A DNA stretch of 25,619 nucleotides from CAIKKV01 sp044346855. Lineage in GTDB: Bacteria; Verrucomicrobiota; Kiritimatiellia; CAIKKV01. Made by a program: the position numbers and the translations under genes. The stretch is taken from assembly GCA_044346855.1 (NCBI GenBank), contig JBIIYJ010000042.1:1-25619 (forward strand), written 5' to 3'. Positions 15,280 to 23,738 of the stretch are shown here, piece by piece. Positions within the stretch are counted from its first letter, which is position 1, and each line of letters opens with the position of its first letter. The notes under the pieces are model-generated. The model was not told the DNA's origin. It did not search any database and worked only from the letters and a program-made list of their open reading frames with translations.

Positions 15280-16854
15280 TCAGCGCATGACCGAATCGGC
15301 CGTTATGACGATTTCCGCCCCGCCTGACCCCGGGCGCGCCGTGACCTCCACCTGTCCCAGCGGAGCCAGCCGCTCGAGCCATCCCCGCCACTCCGCCAGC
15401 CGCGCGCGGTTCCGGTCCGCCTCGGGCGTGTCCGCCGCCATATACACCAGCGACAACGCGGCCATGAACTTGCCCACGGTCTGCCCGAACACAGGCGCCT
15501 CCAGCCGCAGCGTGGCGCCCCCGGCGCCCGGCCCCGCCGCGACCGGCCCGTGCGGCACCGAGGGCAGCAGCCCTTCCAGCGACCCGAGGTGGCTTCCCGC
15601 CACCAGCCAGCCGCCGGCCACCGCGTAGGCCGCCTGCTCGGACGGCGCCAGGTCCTTGTAAAACGCCCCGCGCGTCCCCTCCACCGCCGTCACGGTGTAC
15701 CCATAACAGACTCCCGCCGGCCGCGGCACAAGCCCGTAGGGCTTGATCCGGTTGAACCGGTCCAGGAACCGCCCCGCCGCCGCCTGCGCCGCCGCCTCGT
15801 CCGCGACGGGAATCGCCACGAGGAACGCCGGCACCTTCAGGCCCGCGATGAACGACTCGATCCCGCCGCCGAACAGGCTCCGGATCCGGGCCGCATGCTC
15901 GCCGCCGTAGACGGCCAGCGCCACCCGCGCCTGCTCCGTCCCCGCCGCCTCCTTCACCAGCGCGTCCACCGGCCCGATCCAATCCCCCGCCCGCGGCAGC
16001 AGCCAGTTCCTGCAATAGGTCCAGGGCGCGGTGACGGACCCCTCCGCCTTGCCCAGGAGGCCGGCCAGCGCGGCCGGGTTCCCCGCCGCGGGCCCCGCCA
16101 GCCCGGCCGGCCAGGGCTCCTCCCGCCACGCCGTGGCCCGCAGGCGCGCCGCCGTCAGCTCCTCGATCTTCACCTGCCACTGCCCCACCGGCTCCGGCCC
16201 GCGCAGCCAGGCCCGGTCCGGGCAGCCGGTCTCGGGGCCGGGGACGGGCGGCCGGTACCGGCTGCCGTCCGCCTTGCCCAGGCAGAGCCGCATGGCCGAC
16301 AGCGCGTCCGTGGAAACCGCGAACACCACCACCCCCTCGCGGATGCCCATGGCCAGCCGCATGCCGTCGGGCAGCCCCTCGGCCTTCATCAGCCAGATCG
16401 GGTGGGAGGCGTCGCCATAGGGGCCGGGCGCCGGCCTTGCCCCCGAGACGGCCATGAGCCAGCGCAGGCGCTGGCTGTAGCCGCCCGCCCAGCAGGAGAT
16501 GATCCAGGCCGGCTCGCCCGAATACGGCAGGGCCGGCACGAAGGCGATGGCGGCTTCCCGGCCGCCCAGCCGCCGGAACCACGCTTTCCCGTCCGGCGTC
16601 TCCAGCTCCTTGCCCAGGGCCTCCAGGTCCAGCCCCGCCGCCGCGGTCGCCGCGCGCACCGCCCCGTTGCGGCTCCACTCGGGCCAGCGCCCGGCCGGCT
16701 TCTCGTGGAGGGAAACCCACTCCGCCTGCAGGGGCACCAGCTCCAGGACGGCGCCGGGCCGGTAGTCGATGTGAACCGTCCACCAGACCGCCACGATCGC
16801 GGCCGCGGCGAAAAGGGTCCAGAACACCACGCGCGTGAGGACGGCCTTCGTCAT
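15280..16854 (-). CDS. Membrane-anchored protein of unknown function
   Basis: I do not recognise a firm family; the layout recalls large bacterial proteins of the DUF3352 type. The 524-residue product has one N-terminal membrane segment at about 8-26 (VVFWTLFAAAAIVAVWW) and a large Ala/Gly-rich domain that would face the periplasm. That domain contains repeated motifs such as YGGEHAARIRSLFGGGIESFIAGLK and GGWLVAGSHLGSLEGLLPS, the latter typical of proteins with short beta repeats. No catalytic motif is apparent. Its ATG overlaps the pyrD stop as ATGA, so it is translated from the pyrK-pyrD transcript, but nothing in it suggests a pyrimidine role. Its 3' end lies next to the inverted repeat at 15243-15271. 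Confidence 0.6.
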   Translation of the reverse strand: MTKAVLTRVVFWTLFAAAAIVAVWWTVHIDYRPGAVLELVPLQAEWVSLHEKPAGRWPEWSRNGAVRAATAAAGLDLEALGKELETPDGKAWFRRLGGREAAIAFVPALPYSGEPAWIISCWAGGYSQRLRWLMAVSGARPAPGPYGDASHPIWLMKAEGLPDGMRLAMGIREGVVVFAVSTDALSAMRLCLGKADGSRYRPPVPGPETGCPDRAWLRGPEPVGQWQVKIEELTAARLRATAWREEPWPAGLAGPAAGNPAALAGLLGKAEGSVTAPWTYCRNWLLPRAGDWIGPVDALVKEAAGTEQARVALAVYGGEHAARIRSLFGGGIESFIAGLKVPAFLVAIPVADEAAAQAAAGRFLDRFNRIKPYGLVPRPAGVCYGYTVTAVEGTRGAFYKDLAPSEQAAYAVAGGWLVAGSHLGSLEGLLPSVPHGPVAAGPGAGGATLRLEAPVFGQTVGKFMAALSLVYMAADTPEADRNRARLAEWRGWLERLAPLGQVEVTARPGSGGAEIVITADSVMR

Positions 16855-17774
16855 GAGCCGACTTTCACGGTCCCGATAAGGTCGGAAACGGAGGCCAGGT
16901 TTTTCCGCGCGAGAAACGCCCGAATCCCGTCCGAAACGCGCAGGGCGGTGGCGGGATCGGAGAAGTTCGAAGTCCCCACGGCCACCGCGCGCGCGCCGGC
17001 GATCAGGAACTCGATCGCGTCCGAGGCCTCCCGGACGCCGCCCATGCCGATGACGGGAATTTTCACGGCGCGGGCCGCCTCGTAGACCAGCTTCACGGCG
17101 ATCGGGTGGATGGCGGGCCCGGACAGGCCGCCCGTCACGTTCGCCAATACCGGCCGCCCCGTCTCGATGTCAATCACCATGGCCGGATAGGTATTCATGA
17201 GCGAAATGGCGTCCGCCCCGCCCGCCTCGGCCGTCCGGGCGAAGTCCGCGATGCGCGTCACGTTGGGCGAAAGCTTGACGATCAGCGTGCGGGTGGTCAG
17301 CCCGCGAACGGTCGCCACCACCCGCTCCAGCATGCCCAGATCCGTGCCGAAGGCGATGCCGCCCTCCTTGATGTTCGGGCACGAGACGTTCAGCTCAAGG
17401 CCGGAGACGCCCTCCACCCCGTCGAACAGGGCCGCGATCTTCCCGTATTCCTCCAGCGTGCGCCCCCAGATGTTGACGATCACCGGAACCGCCAGGGTGC
17501 GCAGGAACGGCATGTAGTTTTCCGTGAACCCCTTGAAGCCCGGGTTCTGGAGGCCGATGGCGTTCACCAGGCCGCCCGGCACCTCGATCATGCGGGGCGT
17601 GCGGTTGCCTTCCCAGGGCTCCGCGCTGACGCCCTTGACCACCAGGGCGCCCAGGCGGTCCACGTCGATGAACTCGGCGTATTCGGGCCCGTAGCCGAAG
17701 GTGCCGGAGGCGACCATGACCGGGTTCTTCATCCGGATCTTGCCGATGACGGTTTCGAGGGACGGCTGTGTCAT
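16851..17774 (-). CDS. pyrD: Dihydroorotate dehydrogenase, class 1B catalytic subunit
   Basis: The 307-residue protein would oxidise dihydroorotate to orotate in pyrimidine synthesis using FMN and pass electrons to the PyrK subunit. Family marks in order: NPVMVASGTFGYGPEY at 17-32, VVKGVSAEPWEGN, NAIGLQNPG at 71-79, VNIWG, ELNVSCPN with the class 1 catalytic Cys at 132, VKLSPN, GADAISLMNT, GGLSGPAIHPIA, and IPVIGMGGVREASDAIEFLIAGARAVAVGT for FMN phosphate binding. The start at 17774 makes an ATGA overlap with the pyrK stop and gives the normal family length; the frame upstream of it is only open by chance inside pyrK. Confidence 0.95.
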   Translation of the reverse strand: MTQPSLETVIGKIRMKNPVMVASGTFGYGPEYAEFIDVDRLGALVVKGVSAEPWEGNRTPRMIEVPGGLVNAIGLQNPGFKGFTENYMPFLRTLAVPVIVNIWGRTLEEYGKIAALFDGVEGVSGLELNVSCPNIKEGGIAFGTDLGMLERVVATVRGLTTRTLIVKLSPNVTRIADFARTAEAGGADAISLMNTYPAMVIDIETGRPVLANVTGGLSGPAIHPIAVKLVYEAARAVKIPVIGMGGVREASDAIEFLIAGARAVAVGTSNFSDPATALRVSDGIRAFLARKNLASVSDLIGTVKVGS

Positions 17775-18592
17775 GACTTCGGGGCCTCCCAGAGCAGTTC
17801 GCGCGCTTCGAAAACAGGCCCTTCCTTGCAGACCCGGGCCCAGGTCTCGCCGCCCTGGCCGTCGGGCTTGCGCACGCGGATCACGCACATCAGGCAGACG
17901 CCGGCGCCGCAGCCCATGTGCCGGTCCATGGAGAGCCACGCCGTGAGGCCGCGGGCCGCGGCCCGGTCGGCCAGCGCCTTCAGCAGGCCGTCCGGCCCGC
18001 AGGCGTAGATTTCGGCCGGCGGAGCGCCCGCGGGCCGGGCGTCCAACCAGCGGTCGAGCAGGACCGTGACAAAGCCCTTGTCCCCCCGGGTCCCGTCCTC
18101 GGTGGCCACCTGCGTCTCCCAGCCGAGCCGGGCAAAATCGTCGAGGCACAGCACATCGGCCGCGCGGCGGCCGCCCAGGAAGACGATCCCCTTGCGCGGG
18201 AGCCGCTCGGCGAGGAAGCTGAGGGGCGCGGCCCCGTAGCCGCCGCCGACCAGAAGCGGCACGGCCTCCGGGCGGTCCAGAGGAAAGCCGCGGCCCAGGG
18301 GTCCCATGACGCTGAGGCTGTCGCCCGCCTTCAGCGCGTTCATGGCCCGGGTGCCGGAGCCGACGGTCTTGTAGAGCAGGAGCAGCTCCGGCCCCTTGAC
18401 GCGGTAGATGCTGAACGGGCGCCGCAGCACACGGTCCTCCAGCCCCGGCACGCGCAGGTGAACGAACTGGCCCGGCAGGGCGGCCGCCGCCACGCCCGGC
18501 GCGTGCAGCACCAGGAGCCGGTAATCCTCACCGATCCGCGCCTGACTCAGGACGCGCGCCTCTTCCAACTGGCCTGATTTCCCGTGTTCCAT
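17771..18592 (-). CDS. pyrK: Dihydroorotate dehydrogenase electron-transfer subunit
   Basis: The 273-residue flavo-iron-sulfur protein passes electrons from PyrD to NAD+. It has the ferredoxin-reductase layout: FAD site RRPFSIYR at about 57-64 and YKTVGSGTRAM, then LLVGGGYGAAPLSFLAERL, then YACGPDGLLKAL. A C-terminal 2Fe-2S cluster uses Cys228, Cys233, Cys236 and Cys255 (CGAGVCLMC...C). I chose the ATG at 18592 because AAAGGGG lies 7-8 nt upstream. An ATG seven codons earlier (18613) is possible but has no SD. The long N-terminal extension back to 18826 overlaps the glycosyltransferase gene and is rejected. It follows that gene by 56 nt. Confidence 0.92.
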   Translation of the reverse strand: MEHGKSGQLEEARVLSQARIGEDYRLLVLHAPGVAAAALPGQFVHLRVPGLEDRVLRRPFSIYRVKGPELLLLYKTVGSGTRAMNALKAGDSLSVMGPLGRGFPLDRPEAVPLLVGGGYGAAPLSFLAERLPRKGIVFLGGRRAADVLCLDDFARLGWETQVATEDGTRGDKGFVTVLLDRWLDARPAGAPPAEIYACGPDGLLKALADRAAARGLTAWLSMDRHMGCGAGVCLMCVIRVRKPDGQGGETWARVCKEGPVFEARELLWEAPKS

Positions 18593-18648
18593 CCTGACCC
18601 CTTTGCTTCCCATCAGAGATAAACAAATTCCGCGCTCTTGGAAACCTT

Positions 18649-20214
18649 TTATTGCGCCCCCTTGAACCCCCGGGCGATCCACAGGCGGGTGCGGCGGGCC
18701 GGAATGCCGTCGCGGTCCACCTTGATCTCCACCGGCTCCGGCTCCACGCTCTCGAACAGCCCCCCCCACTCCCCGGGGCCGCGGCCCCGCGAATCGCGCA
18801 AATCCTCGATCACGATCGCCTCCCACCCGCGGTGCGCGGCCGGGTCGAACCAGAAGCTGTACTGGTTCAGCTCAGGCCGGGTGGCCCACGCCGGGACGCC
18901 CGGCTCCAGGTACGCGCAGACCTGGCTGAGGGCGTAGAAGCGGCCGGCCATGACGAAGGTGCGCGCCGGATCGGGCCGGGCCCGGCGCAGCTCCGCGACC
19001 GCCCGCGCCACCACCTTCCAGCCCACGACGTCGTTCGAAATATCAAATTTAGGTACAAACGGTTTCAGGGGCTTCACCGCCGGCCAGCGCGCGTGGAGGC
19101 GCTCGGAGAGGGGCTGGAGGCGGAGGTAGGCGCGGCCGACGACCGGCTGGAGCAGGAGGACCGGCAGCGCCACGACCATCGCCAGGCCGAGCCCGACCCC
19201 GGCCAGCGTCCAGCGCTTCCAGCGCCGGGCGGCGGGCCCGCCCGCCGGCAGGCGGCGGCCGAGCACCACCGTCAGCGCGATGAGCCCGCTCCACCACCCC
19301 GGGGCGGGCCAGTGCGGGAGCACCTTGCCGACCAGGCCGATGCCGCAGAAGAAGACGAAAACGGGCAGGCCGGTCCAGGCCAGGAAGCGGTCGCTTTCCC
19401 GCGCGGGCCGGAGCGCCAGGACGAGGCCGGCCGCGACCACCAGGCCGAACAGGATCGGGGTGCCGACCCCGAGCTGGCCGCCGATGCTGGCAAAGACGTT
19501 CTCGGGCGTGAGCCGGCCCTTGCCGCCGCCGTGGCCCAACTGATAGGCGTAGGAGGCCCAGTCGTGCCCGGCGTTCCACAGGATGTTGGGCAAAAACACC
19601 AGCAGCGCGAGCAGGCCGGCCGCATACGGCTCAGGCCTCCGCAGCCAGCGCCGGTGTTCCGGGGACGTGAGCAGGAACAGGCCCAGCAGCCCGGGAAGCA
19701 GCACGCCGTGGTACTTGCTGAGCATGGCCAGGCCCATGCAGGCGCCGGCCAGCAGCCACCAGCCCCAGCCGCCCCGGCTCACAGCCCGCCAGCCGGACCA
19801 CAGGGCCGCACACCAGAACAGGTTGAGGGTGGCGTCGGGCAGCAGGGCCACACCCAGCATCATCAGGATGGGGACGCAGGCGGCCAGCCCCAGGGTCAGC
19901 AGGGCCGCGCGCCAGCCCTGCAGGTCAGCGGCCAGCAGCCCCATGAAGGCCAGCGCGCCGGAGCCGCAGAGAACGGGCCCCAGCCGCACCAGCCACTCCC
20001 CCCCGCCCAGCCATTCCCCGAACCCCGCCAGGAAACCGACCATCGGGGGATGGTCGAAATAGCCCCACGCAAGATGGCGCCCGTACATGACGTAGTGCGC
20101 CTCATCGGTGCTGAACTCGAACTGCCCGGTCAGGCACAGCCGGCCCGCCGTCAGCAGGCCTAGCAGGAGCCAGAAGAAGACTCGGGCGAAGCCGTTGTCA
20201 CGCGATTCATCCAT
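18649..20214 (-). CDS. GT39-type membrane glycosyltransferase (ArnT/PMT-like)
   Basis: The 521-residue polytopic protein belongs to the dolichyl/polyprenyl-phosphate sugar transferase group. Near the N-terminus it has STDEAHYVMYGRHL and GYFDHPPMVGFL, the acidic and GYFDHPP loops that define the family. About ten hydrophobic segments follow, up to residue 355, and then a soluble C-terminal domain. Such enzymes move a sugar from a polyprenyl phosphate carrier to lipid A, protein or another lipid on the outer face of the inner membrane. The ATG at 20214 has GGAG 9 nt upstream. It lies inside the end of the PAP2 gene, giving an unusual 55-bp overlap in another frame. Acceptor and donor are unknown. 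Confidence 0.85.
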   Translation of the reverse strand: MDESRDNGFARVFFWLLLGLLTAGRLCLTGQFEFSTDEAHYVMYGRHLAWGYFDHPPMVGFLAGFGEWLGGGEWLVRLGPVLCGSGALAFMGLLAADLQGWRAALLTLGLAACVPILMMLGVALLPDATLNLFWCAALWSGWRAVSRGGWGWWLLAGACMGLAMLSKYHGVLLPGLLGLFLLTSPEHRRWLRRPEPYAAGLLALLVFLPNILWNAGHDWASYAYQLGHGGGKGRLTPENVFASIGGQLGVGTPILFGLVVAAGLVLALRPARESDRFLAWTGLPVFVFFCGIGLVGKVLPHWPAPGWWSGLIALTVVLGRRLPAGGPAARRWKRWTLAGVGLGLAMVVALPVLLLQPVVGRAYLRLQPLSERLHARWPAVKPLKPFVPKFDISNDVVGWKVVARAVAELRRARPDPARTFVMAGRFYALSQVCAYLEPGVPAWATRPELNQYSFWFDPAAHRGWEAIVIEDLRDSRGRGPGEWGGLFESVEPEPVEIKVDRDGIPARRTRLWIARGFKGAQ

Positions 20215-20774
20215 GCCGCACGCTCCAGGTAGTCACCCAGCCGCCACGCCAGCCAGGACCAGAACAGGCCCAGGATCGCGCCGGCGATACAGTCGGACGG
20301 AAAATGCGAACCCATCGCCACGCGGGACCAACCCACCGCCGCCGCCAGGGCCAGGGCCCAGGCCGCATGGCGCCTCCGGGACCAGGCTACATAGCCCATG
20401 GTTAAAAACGCCAGCGTCGTGTGGCCGGAGGGGAACGAGTTCCGCATCAGCTTCTCCCCCGCCAGGATCGTCACCTCGTTCCGGGCGACCTCCACCTGGT
20501 AAAATTTCAGCGGCCTCGCCCGCTCGAGCCATTCCTTCGTCCCGTGATTAAAAGCCAGCGCCAGCCCCGCCATCGCCAGGATCGCCAGGAACCGCGGCTT
20601 GCCGGCACGCCAGCCGTCCCGCGACAGCGCCACCCCGGCTATCAGGATCATGACATACCCGCCGAAATGGGAGAGCGCCTGGGCCGCCAAGGCCACCGGG
20701 GTCCAGGCACTCATGCCGTTCAGCCAGAAGAACAGGCTGTGATCCAGTCCGATCAGCCATGAGATGCTATTCAT
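20160..20774 (-). CDS. PAP2-superfamily membrane phosphatase
   Basis: The 204-residue membrane protein has the complete PAP2 three-part active site: K80-x6-R87P88 in KEWLERARP, PSGH at 115-118 in NSFPSGHTT, and S150-R151-x5-H157-x3-D161 in SRVAMGSHFPSD. Five or six hydrophobic segments separate these motifs. Relatives remove phosphate from polyprenyl diphosphates, phosphatidic acid or lipid A. Being followed and overlapped by a polyprenyl-phosphate glycosyltransferase gene, recycling of undecaprenyl diphosphate or remodelling of an envelope lipid is plausible. AAAGG lies about 6 nt before the ATG, and the preceding gene ends 23 nt upstream. Confidence 0.9.
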   Translation of the reverse strand: MNSISWLIGLDHSLFFWLNGMSAWTPVALAAQALSHFGGYVMILIAGVALSRDGWRAGKPRFLAILAMAGLALAFNHGTKEWLERARPLKFYQVEVARNEVTILAGEKLMRNSFPSGHTTLAFLTMGYVAWSRRRHAAWALALAAAVGWSRVAMGSHFPSDCIAGAILGLFWSWLAWRLGDYLERAAWMNRVTTASPESSSGSC

Positions 20775-20797
20775 CGCAGCCTTTCACCGGACGCGGG

Positions 20798-21256
20798 TCA
20801 GGCATCCAATTCAAGTTCCAGCTGATACGCCGGATCGGCGCAGCATTCCTCGACTTCCGCGATCCAGCCGGTCACTTCCATCTTCCGCTCATGAAACCCC
20901 TCGGCATCCGCCACGAACCGGAAGGCGTCGATGTACTCCTCGGCGTCCACCGGCCCGCTGAACGAGGTGCCTCCGCTGACCAGCTCGAAAAGATCCTCAT
21001 CCAGCCGGAAGGTGTGGTATTCCGTGCCGCCGATGTCCTGGTCCCCGTAGCCCGCCGAAACCGTGATCTCGCAGCTGTTTTCGGGCTTTTTCCCAGGCAG
21101 CCGGGAAAGGTCTTCCAGAATGGCATTCAGGCTCGCGATGATCTCGGGCCGCAAATGCCGGCGTTTCAGCACGCCGGAGACGAAGCGCCGGGCGGCGTCG
21201 ATCTCCTTGGGCGCCTCTTTCAGCCCCTTGAATTCGGGTTCCTGCTGGTCCGCCAT
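20798..21256 (-). CDS. Acidic protein of unknown function
   Basis: I do not recognise this 152-residue protein. It is soluble, with no signal or membrane segment, and acidic, especially in the second half (DEDLFELV, DAEEYIDAFRF, EVEECCADPAYQLELELDA). A basic helix near 27-38 contains VLKRRHLRPEI. The composition suggests a small cytosolic alpha/beta protein. The ATG at 21256 follows the FAH gene stop by only 10 nt, and its GAGG overlaps that stop codon, so the two are probably translated together. PAP2 starts 23 nt downstream. Confidence 0.75.
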   Translation of the reverse strand: MADQQEPEFKGLKEAPKEIDAARRFVSGVLKRRHLRPEIIASLNAILEDLSRLPGKKPENSCEITVSAGYGDQDIGGTEYHTFRLDEDLFELVSGGTSFSGPVDAEEYIDAFRFVADAEGFHERKMEVTGWIAEVEECCADPAYQLELELDA

Positions 21257-21266
21257 GATCTAACCC

Positions 21267-22073
21267 TCAGACCGGTTCCAGGATGACCGGGTTTGCGAGC
21301 GTGCCGATGCGCTCGATTTCAACCTCGTAGACGTCGCCCGGCTTGAGCCAGACCGGCGGCTCCTTGGCCATGCCGACGCCCTCCGGCGTGCCGGTCAGGA
21401 TGACCGTCCCGGGCAGCAGCGTGGTGCTGCCGCTGAGGAAAGCGATCAGCGTGCGCACGTTGAACAGCATGTTGGAGGTGTTGCTGTCCTGCACCGTCTT
21501 CCCGTTCAGCCGCCCGCGGATGCGCAGGTCGTTCGGGTCCGGGATCTCGTCGGCCGTCACCAGGCAGGGGCCCAGCGGGGCGAAGGTGTCGAACCCCTTG
21601 CCCCGGCACCACTGCCCGCCGCCGCCGTTGCGCTGCCAGTCGCGGGCGCTGACGTCGTTGGCGCAGGTGTAGCCCAGGATGACGTCCAGCGCGTCGGCGG
21701 GCTTGACGTTCTTGCAGCGTTTGCCGATGACCACGGCCAGCTCGGCCTCGTAGTCGACCATGGCGCTGGCCAGGCCCACGGGAAGCTCGATGGGGCCGCC
21801 GGGATTCTGGACCGCCGCGGGATTTTTCACGAAGAGGACGGGATGCGGGGGAACGGGCGCGTTCGATTCCTCGATGTGGCGCTTGTAGTTGGCCCCGATG
21901 CACAGGACAACGGGCGGCTCCACGGGCGCCAGCCGCCGGGCCACGTCGGCCCGCTTGCCGGTCAGCTTCCGGGTCTCCAGCGGCGAGCCCGCCAATTCAA
22001 GGGCGGAGCCGTCCGGCTGCTCGGCAGCCCACCCGATTTTCCCTGCCTTGTCTTCATAGCGGATGATGCGCAT
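21267..22073 (-). CDS. Fumarylacetoacetate hydrolase-family enzyme
   Basis: The 268-residue protein is a COG0179-type hydrolase with its metal site: CIGANYKRHIEE near 58-69, MVDYEAELAVVIGK (Glu109, Glu111), GYTCANDVSARDWQ (Asp140), KGFDTFAPLGPC, and TGTPEGVGMAKEPPVWLKPGD. Members cleave C-C bonds or hydrolyse acylpyruvates, or act as ureidoglycolate lyases or oxaloacetate decarboxylases. One branch hydrolyses 2,4-diketo-3-deoxy-L-rhamnonate or -fuconate, which would connect with the deoxy-sugar genes at 1-6000, but nothing in the sequence proves it. GGGAG precedes the ATG, a good promoter lies 30 nt further up, and it heads a four-gene unit. Confidence 0.88.
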   Translation of the reverse strand: MRIIRYEDKAGKIGWAAEQPDGSALELAGSPLETRKLTGKRADVARRLAPVEPPVVLCIGANYKRHIEESNAPVPPHPVLFVKNPAAVQNPGGPIELPVGLASAMVDYEAELAVVIGKRCKNVKPADALDVILGYTCANDVSARDWQRNGGGGQWCRGKGFDTFAPLGPCLVTADEIPDPNDLRIRGRLNGKTVQDSNTSNMLFNVRTLIAFLSGSTTLLPGTVILTGTPEGVGMAKEPPVWLKPGDVYEVEIERIGTLANPVILEPV

Positions 22074-22101
22074 ACACTCTCCCGTTCATGCTTGACCCTC
22101 C

Positions 22102-22129
22102 ACTATACCGGTTGTACCGGGCCTGACAA
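22102..22129 (-). promoter_or_regulatory. Promoter of the FAH-PAP2-GT39 unit
   Basis: On the minus strand TTGTCA (22129-22124) and TATAGT (22107-22102) are 16 bp apart, pointing toward the ATG at 22073. The start point is expected near 22095. Confidence 0.6.
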
Positions 22130-22161
22130 GCCCTTTTACCAGACTGGAAAAGGCGGCTAAA

Positions 22162-22230
22162 ATCTGGAAATCAGGAAATCAGGAAAGGAGGGAACCGAAC
22201 AAGACATTCCTGATTTCCTGAGTTCCAGAT
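22162..22230. repeat. Palindromic dispersed repeat, copy 2 (ATCTGGAAATCAGG family)
   Basis: The left arm at 22162-22185 (starting ATCTGGAAATCAGG) pairs with the right arm at 22207-22230 (ending GAGTTCCAGAT) at 23 of 24 positions, with a 21-bp loop. As at 11436-11516, it sits just after the stop of a minus-strand gene (22242) and before the promoter of the next one (22124). Confidence 0.9.
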
Positions 22231-22241
22231 AAATCAACCTC

Positions 22242-23738
22242 CTAAACCGCATGCCCTTCCCTATCAGCCCCCTCCCCGCCAGCCGGAAAGGCCAGCCAGG
22301 GAGGCATTCCCTCGGGGTCGCGGGCGGGCGACTCCGGATCGGGCGCGCGGGCGACCTCGTCATATAACCCGAGAAAGGACAGGAGCGCGTCCGTCTTGGC
22401 CCGCGTGTCCAGGTCGGGATTCCACTGGGCCTCGGCCAGGGCCGCGTGCGGGAACGGCGTCCGGCGGCAGAACACGGAATGGTCGGCCACCACGGAGGCG
22501 TGCTTGCGGACCGACGGCTTGCCCAGGAAGCGGCGGCCCCACCGCTGGAGCGCCTCCATGTACCTATAATGAGAAAGCAGGCCGCCCTCCACCCGGTACC
22601 GCCCCGCATTGCCCGCCATCCAGGCGGCCAGCGACGCCTCGGTGAAGGGCGGATCGGCGGAAACGTCCCGCCCGTACCCGTGGCCGTAGGGGATGCTCTT
22701 GTGAATGTAGCCGAAATCCTCGTCCGGCCCGCGCACGCTCGTACCGGCCCGGCAGTTTTCCCAGAAGATGTTGCAGCGCGGGTCCAGTTCCTTCAGCGCC
22801 TCGAAATTCCCGAAATCGTGGTGGATCCCGCAGGACAGCCACAGGTCCGGAAACTCGGCCTTGATGTCCGCCACGATGGGGTTCACGAACCGCAGCATCA
22901 GCTCGCCCAGGCTGCGGCCGGAGCAGGCGGGGCAGCCGCACTTGGGGCATTCCGTGAAGGACTGGAAATACAGGCCGTCGCAGCCGGTGGGCGCGTACTC
23001 CTCGCGCACCTTGCGCAGGATCTCGCGGCGGAAGAACCGCAGGTTGGCCTCGCTGCTGCCGCACATCTCCACGCCCTCGCCCCGGCCGCGGTCGAAGTCC
23101 GGCGGCAGCTTGAAATTCCAGTCCGGGCACCAGCCCCAGCCGAAACCCCAGATGACCCTCACACCCCGGGAATGGGCGAAATCGACGTATTCCTTCGCCC
23201 GGGCCGGCAACCGGTTGTCCCAGTGGATCAGCTCGTTCAGCTTCCATCGGCTCATGTTGTCGATCCAGGCCGGCTTGTCGGGCATGTTGCAGCCCCAGAT
23301 CCAGTGGCCGCGGTGTTCAATCCGGGGATGCTCCAGCCGGGCGAAAGGGGTGGCCTCGAGGCGGCCGCCGGCGGAGCGGAAGCGGCGGCCCTCGTCGTGC
23401 TCGAGATCCCGCACCGCATACAGCACGCCGGCCGGATCCGCGCCCGCCACGGCCAGGATCCAGCGCCCGGGATCGGCGGGGTCCGGCGCGCAACGGATGG
23501 AATACCCCTGCGGGATCCGGGGCTCGGGAAGAAAGCCGGACTGGAGAAGGCGGGCCAGAGCCGGGTTTCCCGCGGCCGTGCCCAGGACGATCCGGTCGCC
23601 CCGGAGGCTCTCCGGCGAGTCCGCGAGGGAAGGAGCGCCGCCTGCCCAGCCGGCCGCCACGCGCCGGCCTTCCCGGCTGGCGAAAAGCTCGAGGGGATCG
23701 GCTGAAGCCAGGGGCGCGAGCATGACGGGAAGACTCAT
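22242..23738 (-). CDS. Putative glycoside hydrolase with GH20/GH67-like N-terminal domain
   Basis: Residues about 1-125 of this 498-residue protein resemble the small domain preceding GH20 and GH67 barrels: RIVLGTAAGNPALARLL, GYSIRCAPD and ILAVAGADPAGVLYAVRDLEH. The following part looks like a TIM barrel rich in Trp (RIEHRGHWIWGCNMPDKPAW, VRVIWGFGWGWCPDWNF, LSCGIHHDFG). A CPKCGCPAC cluster near 261-270 follows YFQSFTE. Catalytic acids cannot be assigned with certainty. No signal peptide is evident, so it may act in the cytoplasm. The ATG overlaps the lipoprotein stop as ATGA; an ATG five codons later is a possible alternative. Substrate unknown, possibly uronic acid or amino-sugar glycosides by analogy with the fold. 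Confidence 0.65.
   Translation of the reverse strand: MSLPVMLAPLASADPLELFASREGRRVAAGWAGGAPSLADSPESLRGDRIVLGTAAGNPALARLLQSGFLPEPRIPQGYSIRCAPDPADPGRWILAVAGADPAGVLYAVRDLEHDEGRRFRSAGGRLEATPFARLEHPRIEHRGHWIWGCNMPDKPAWIDNMSRWKLNELIHWDNRLPARAKEYVDFAHSRGVRVIWGFGWGWCPDWNFKLPPDFDRGRGEGVEMCGSSEANLRFFRREILRKVREEYAPTGCDGLYFQSFTECPKCGCPACSGRSLGELMLRFVNPIVADIKAEFPDLWLSCGIHHDFGNFEALKELDPRCNIFWENCRAGTSVRGPDEDFGYIHKSIPYGHGYGRDVSADPPFTEASLAAWMAGNAGRYRVEGGLLSHYRYMEALQRWGRRFLGKPSVRKHASVVADHSVFCRRTPFPHAALAEAQWNPDLDTRAKTDALLSFLGLYDEVARAPDPESPARDPEGMPPWLAFPAGGEGADREGHAV

Noticed and set aside
17775..18149. N-terminal extension of the pyrD frame
   Set aside because: It lies entirely within pyrK in another frame; the ATGA overlap at 17771-17774 marks the true start.
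18593..18826. N-terminal extension of the pyrK frame
   Set aside because: It overlaps the glycosyltransferase gene, is Gly/Arg-rich and not like PyrK; the ATG at 18592 has an SD.
22132..22153. CCTTTT/AAAAGG hairpin as a terminator
   Set aside because: Six-pair AT-rich stem with a 10-nt loop and no following T run on either strand.
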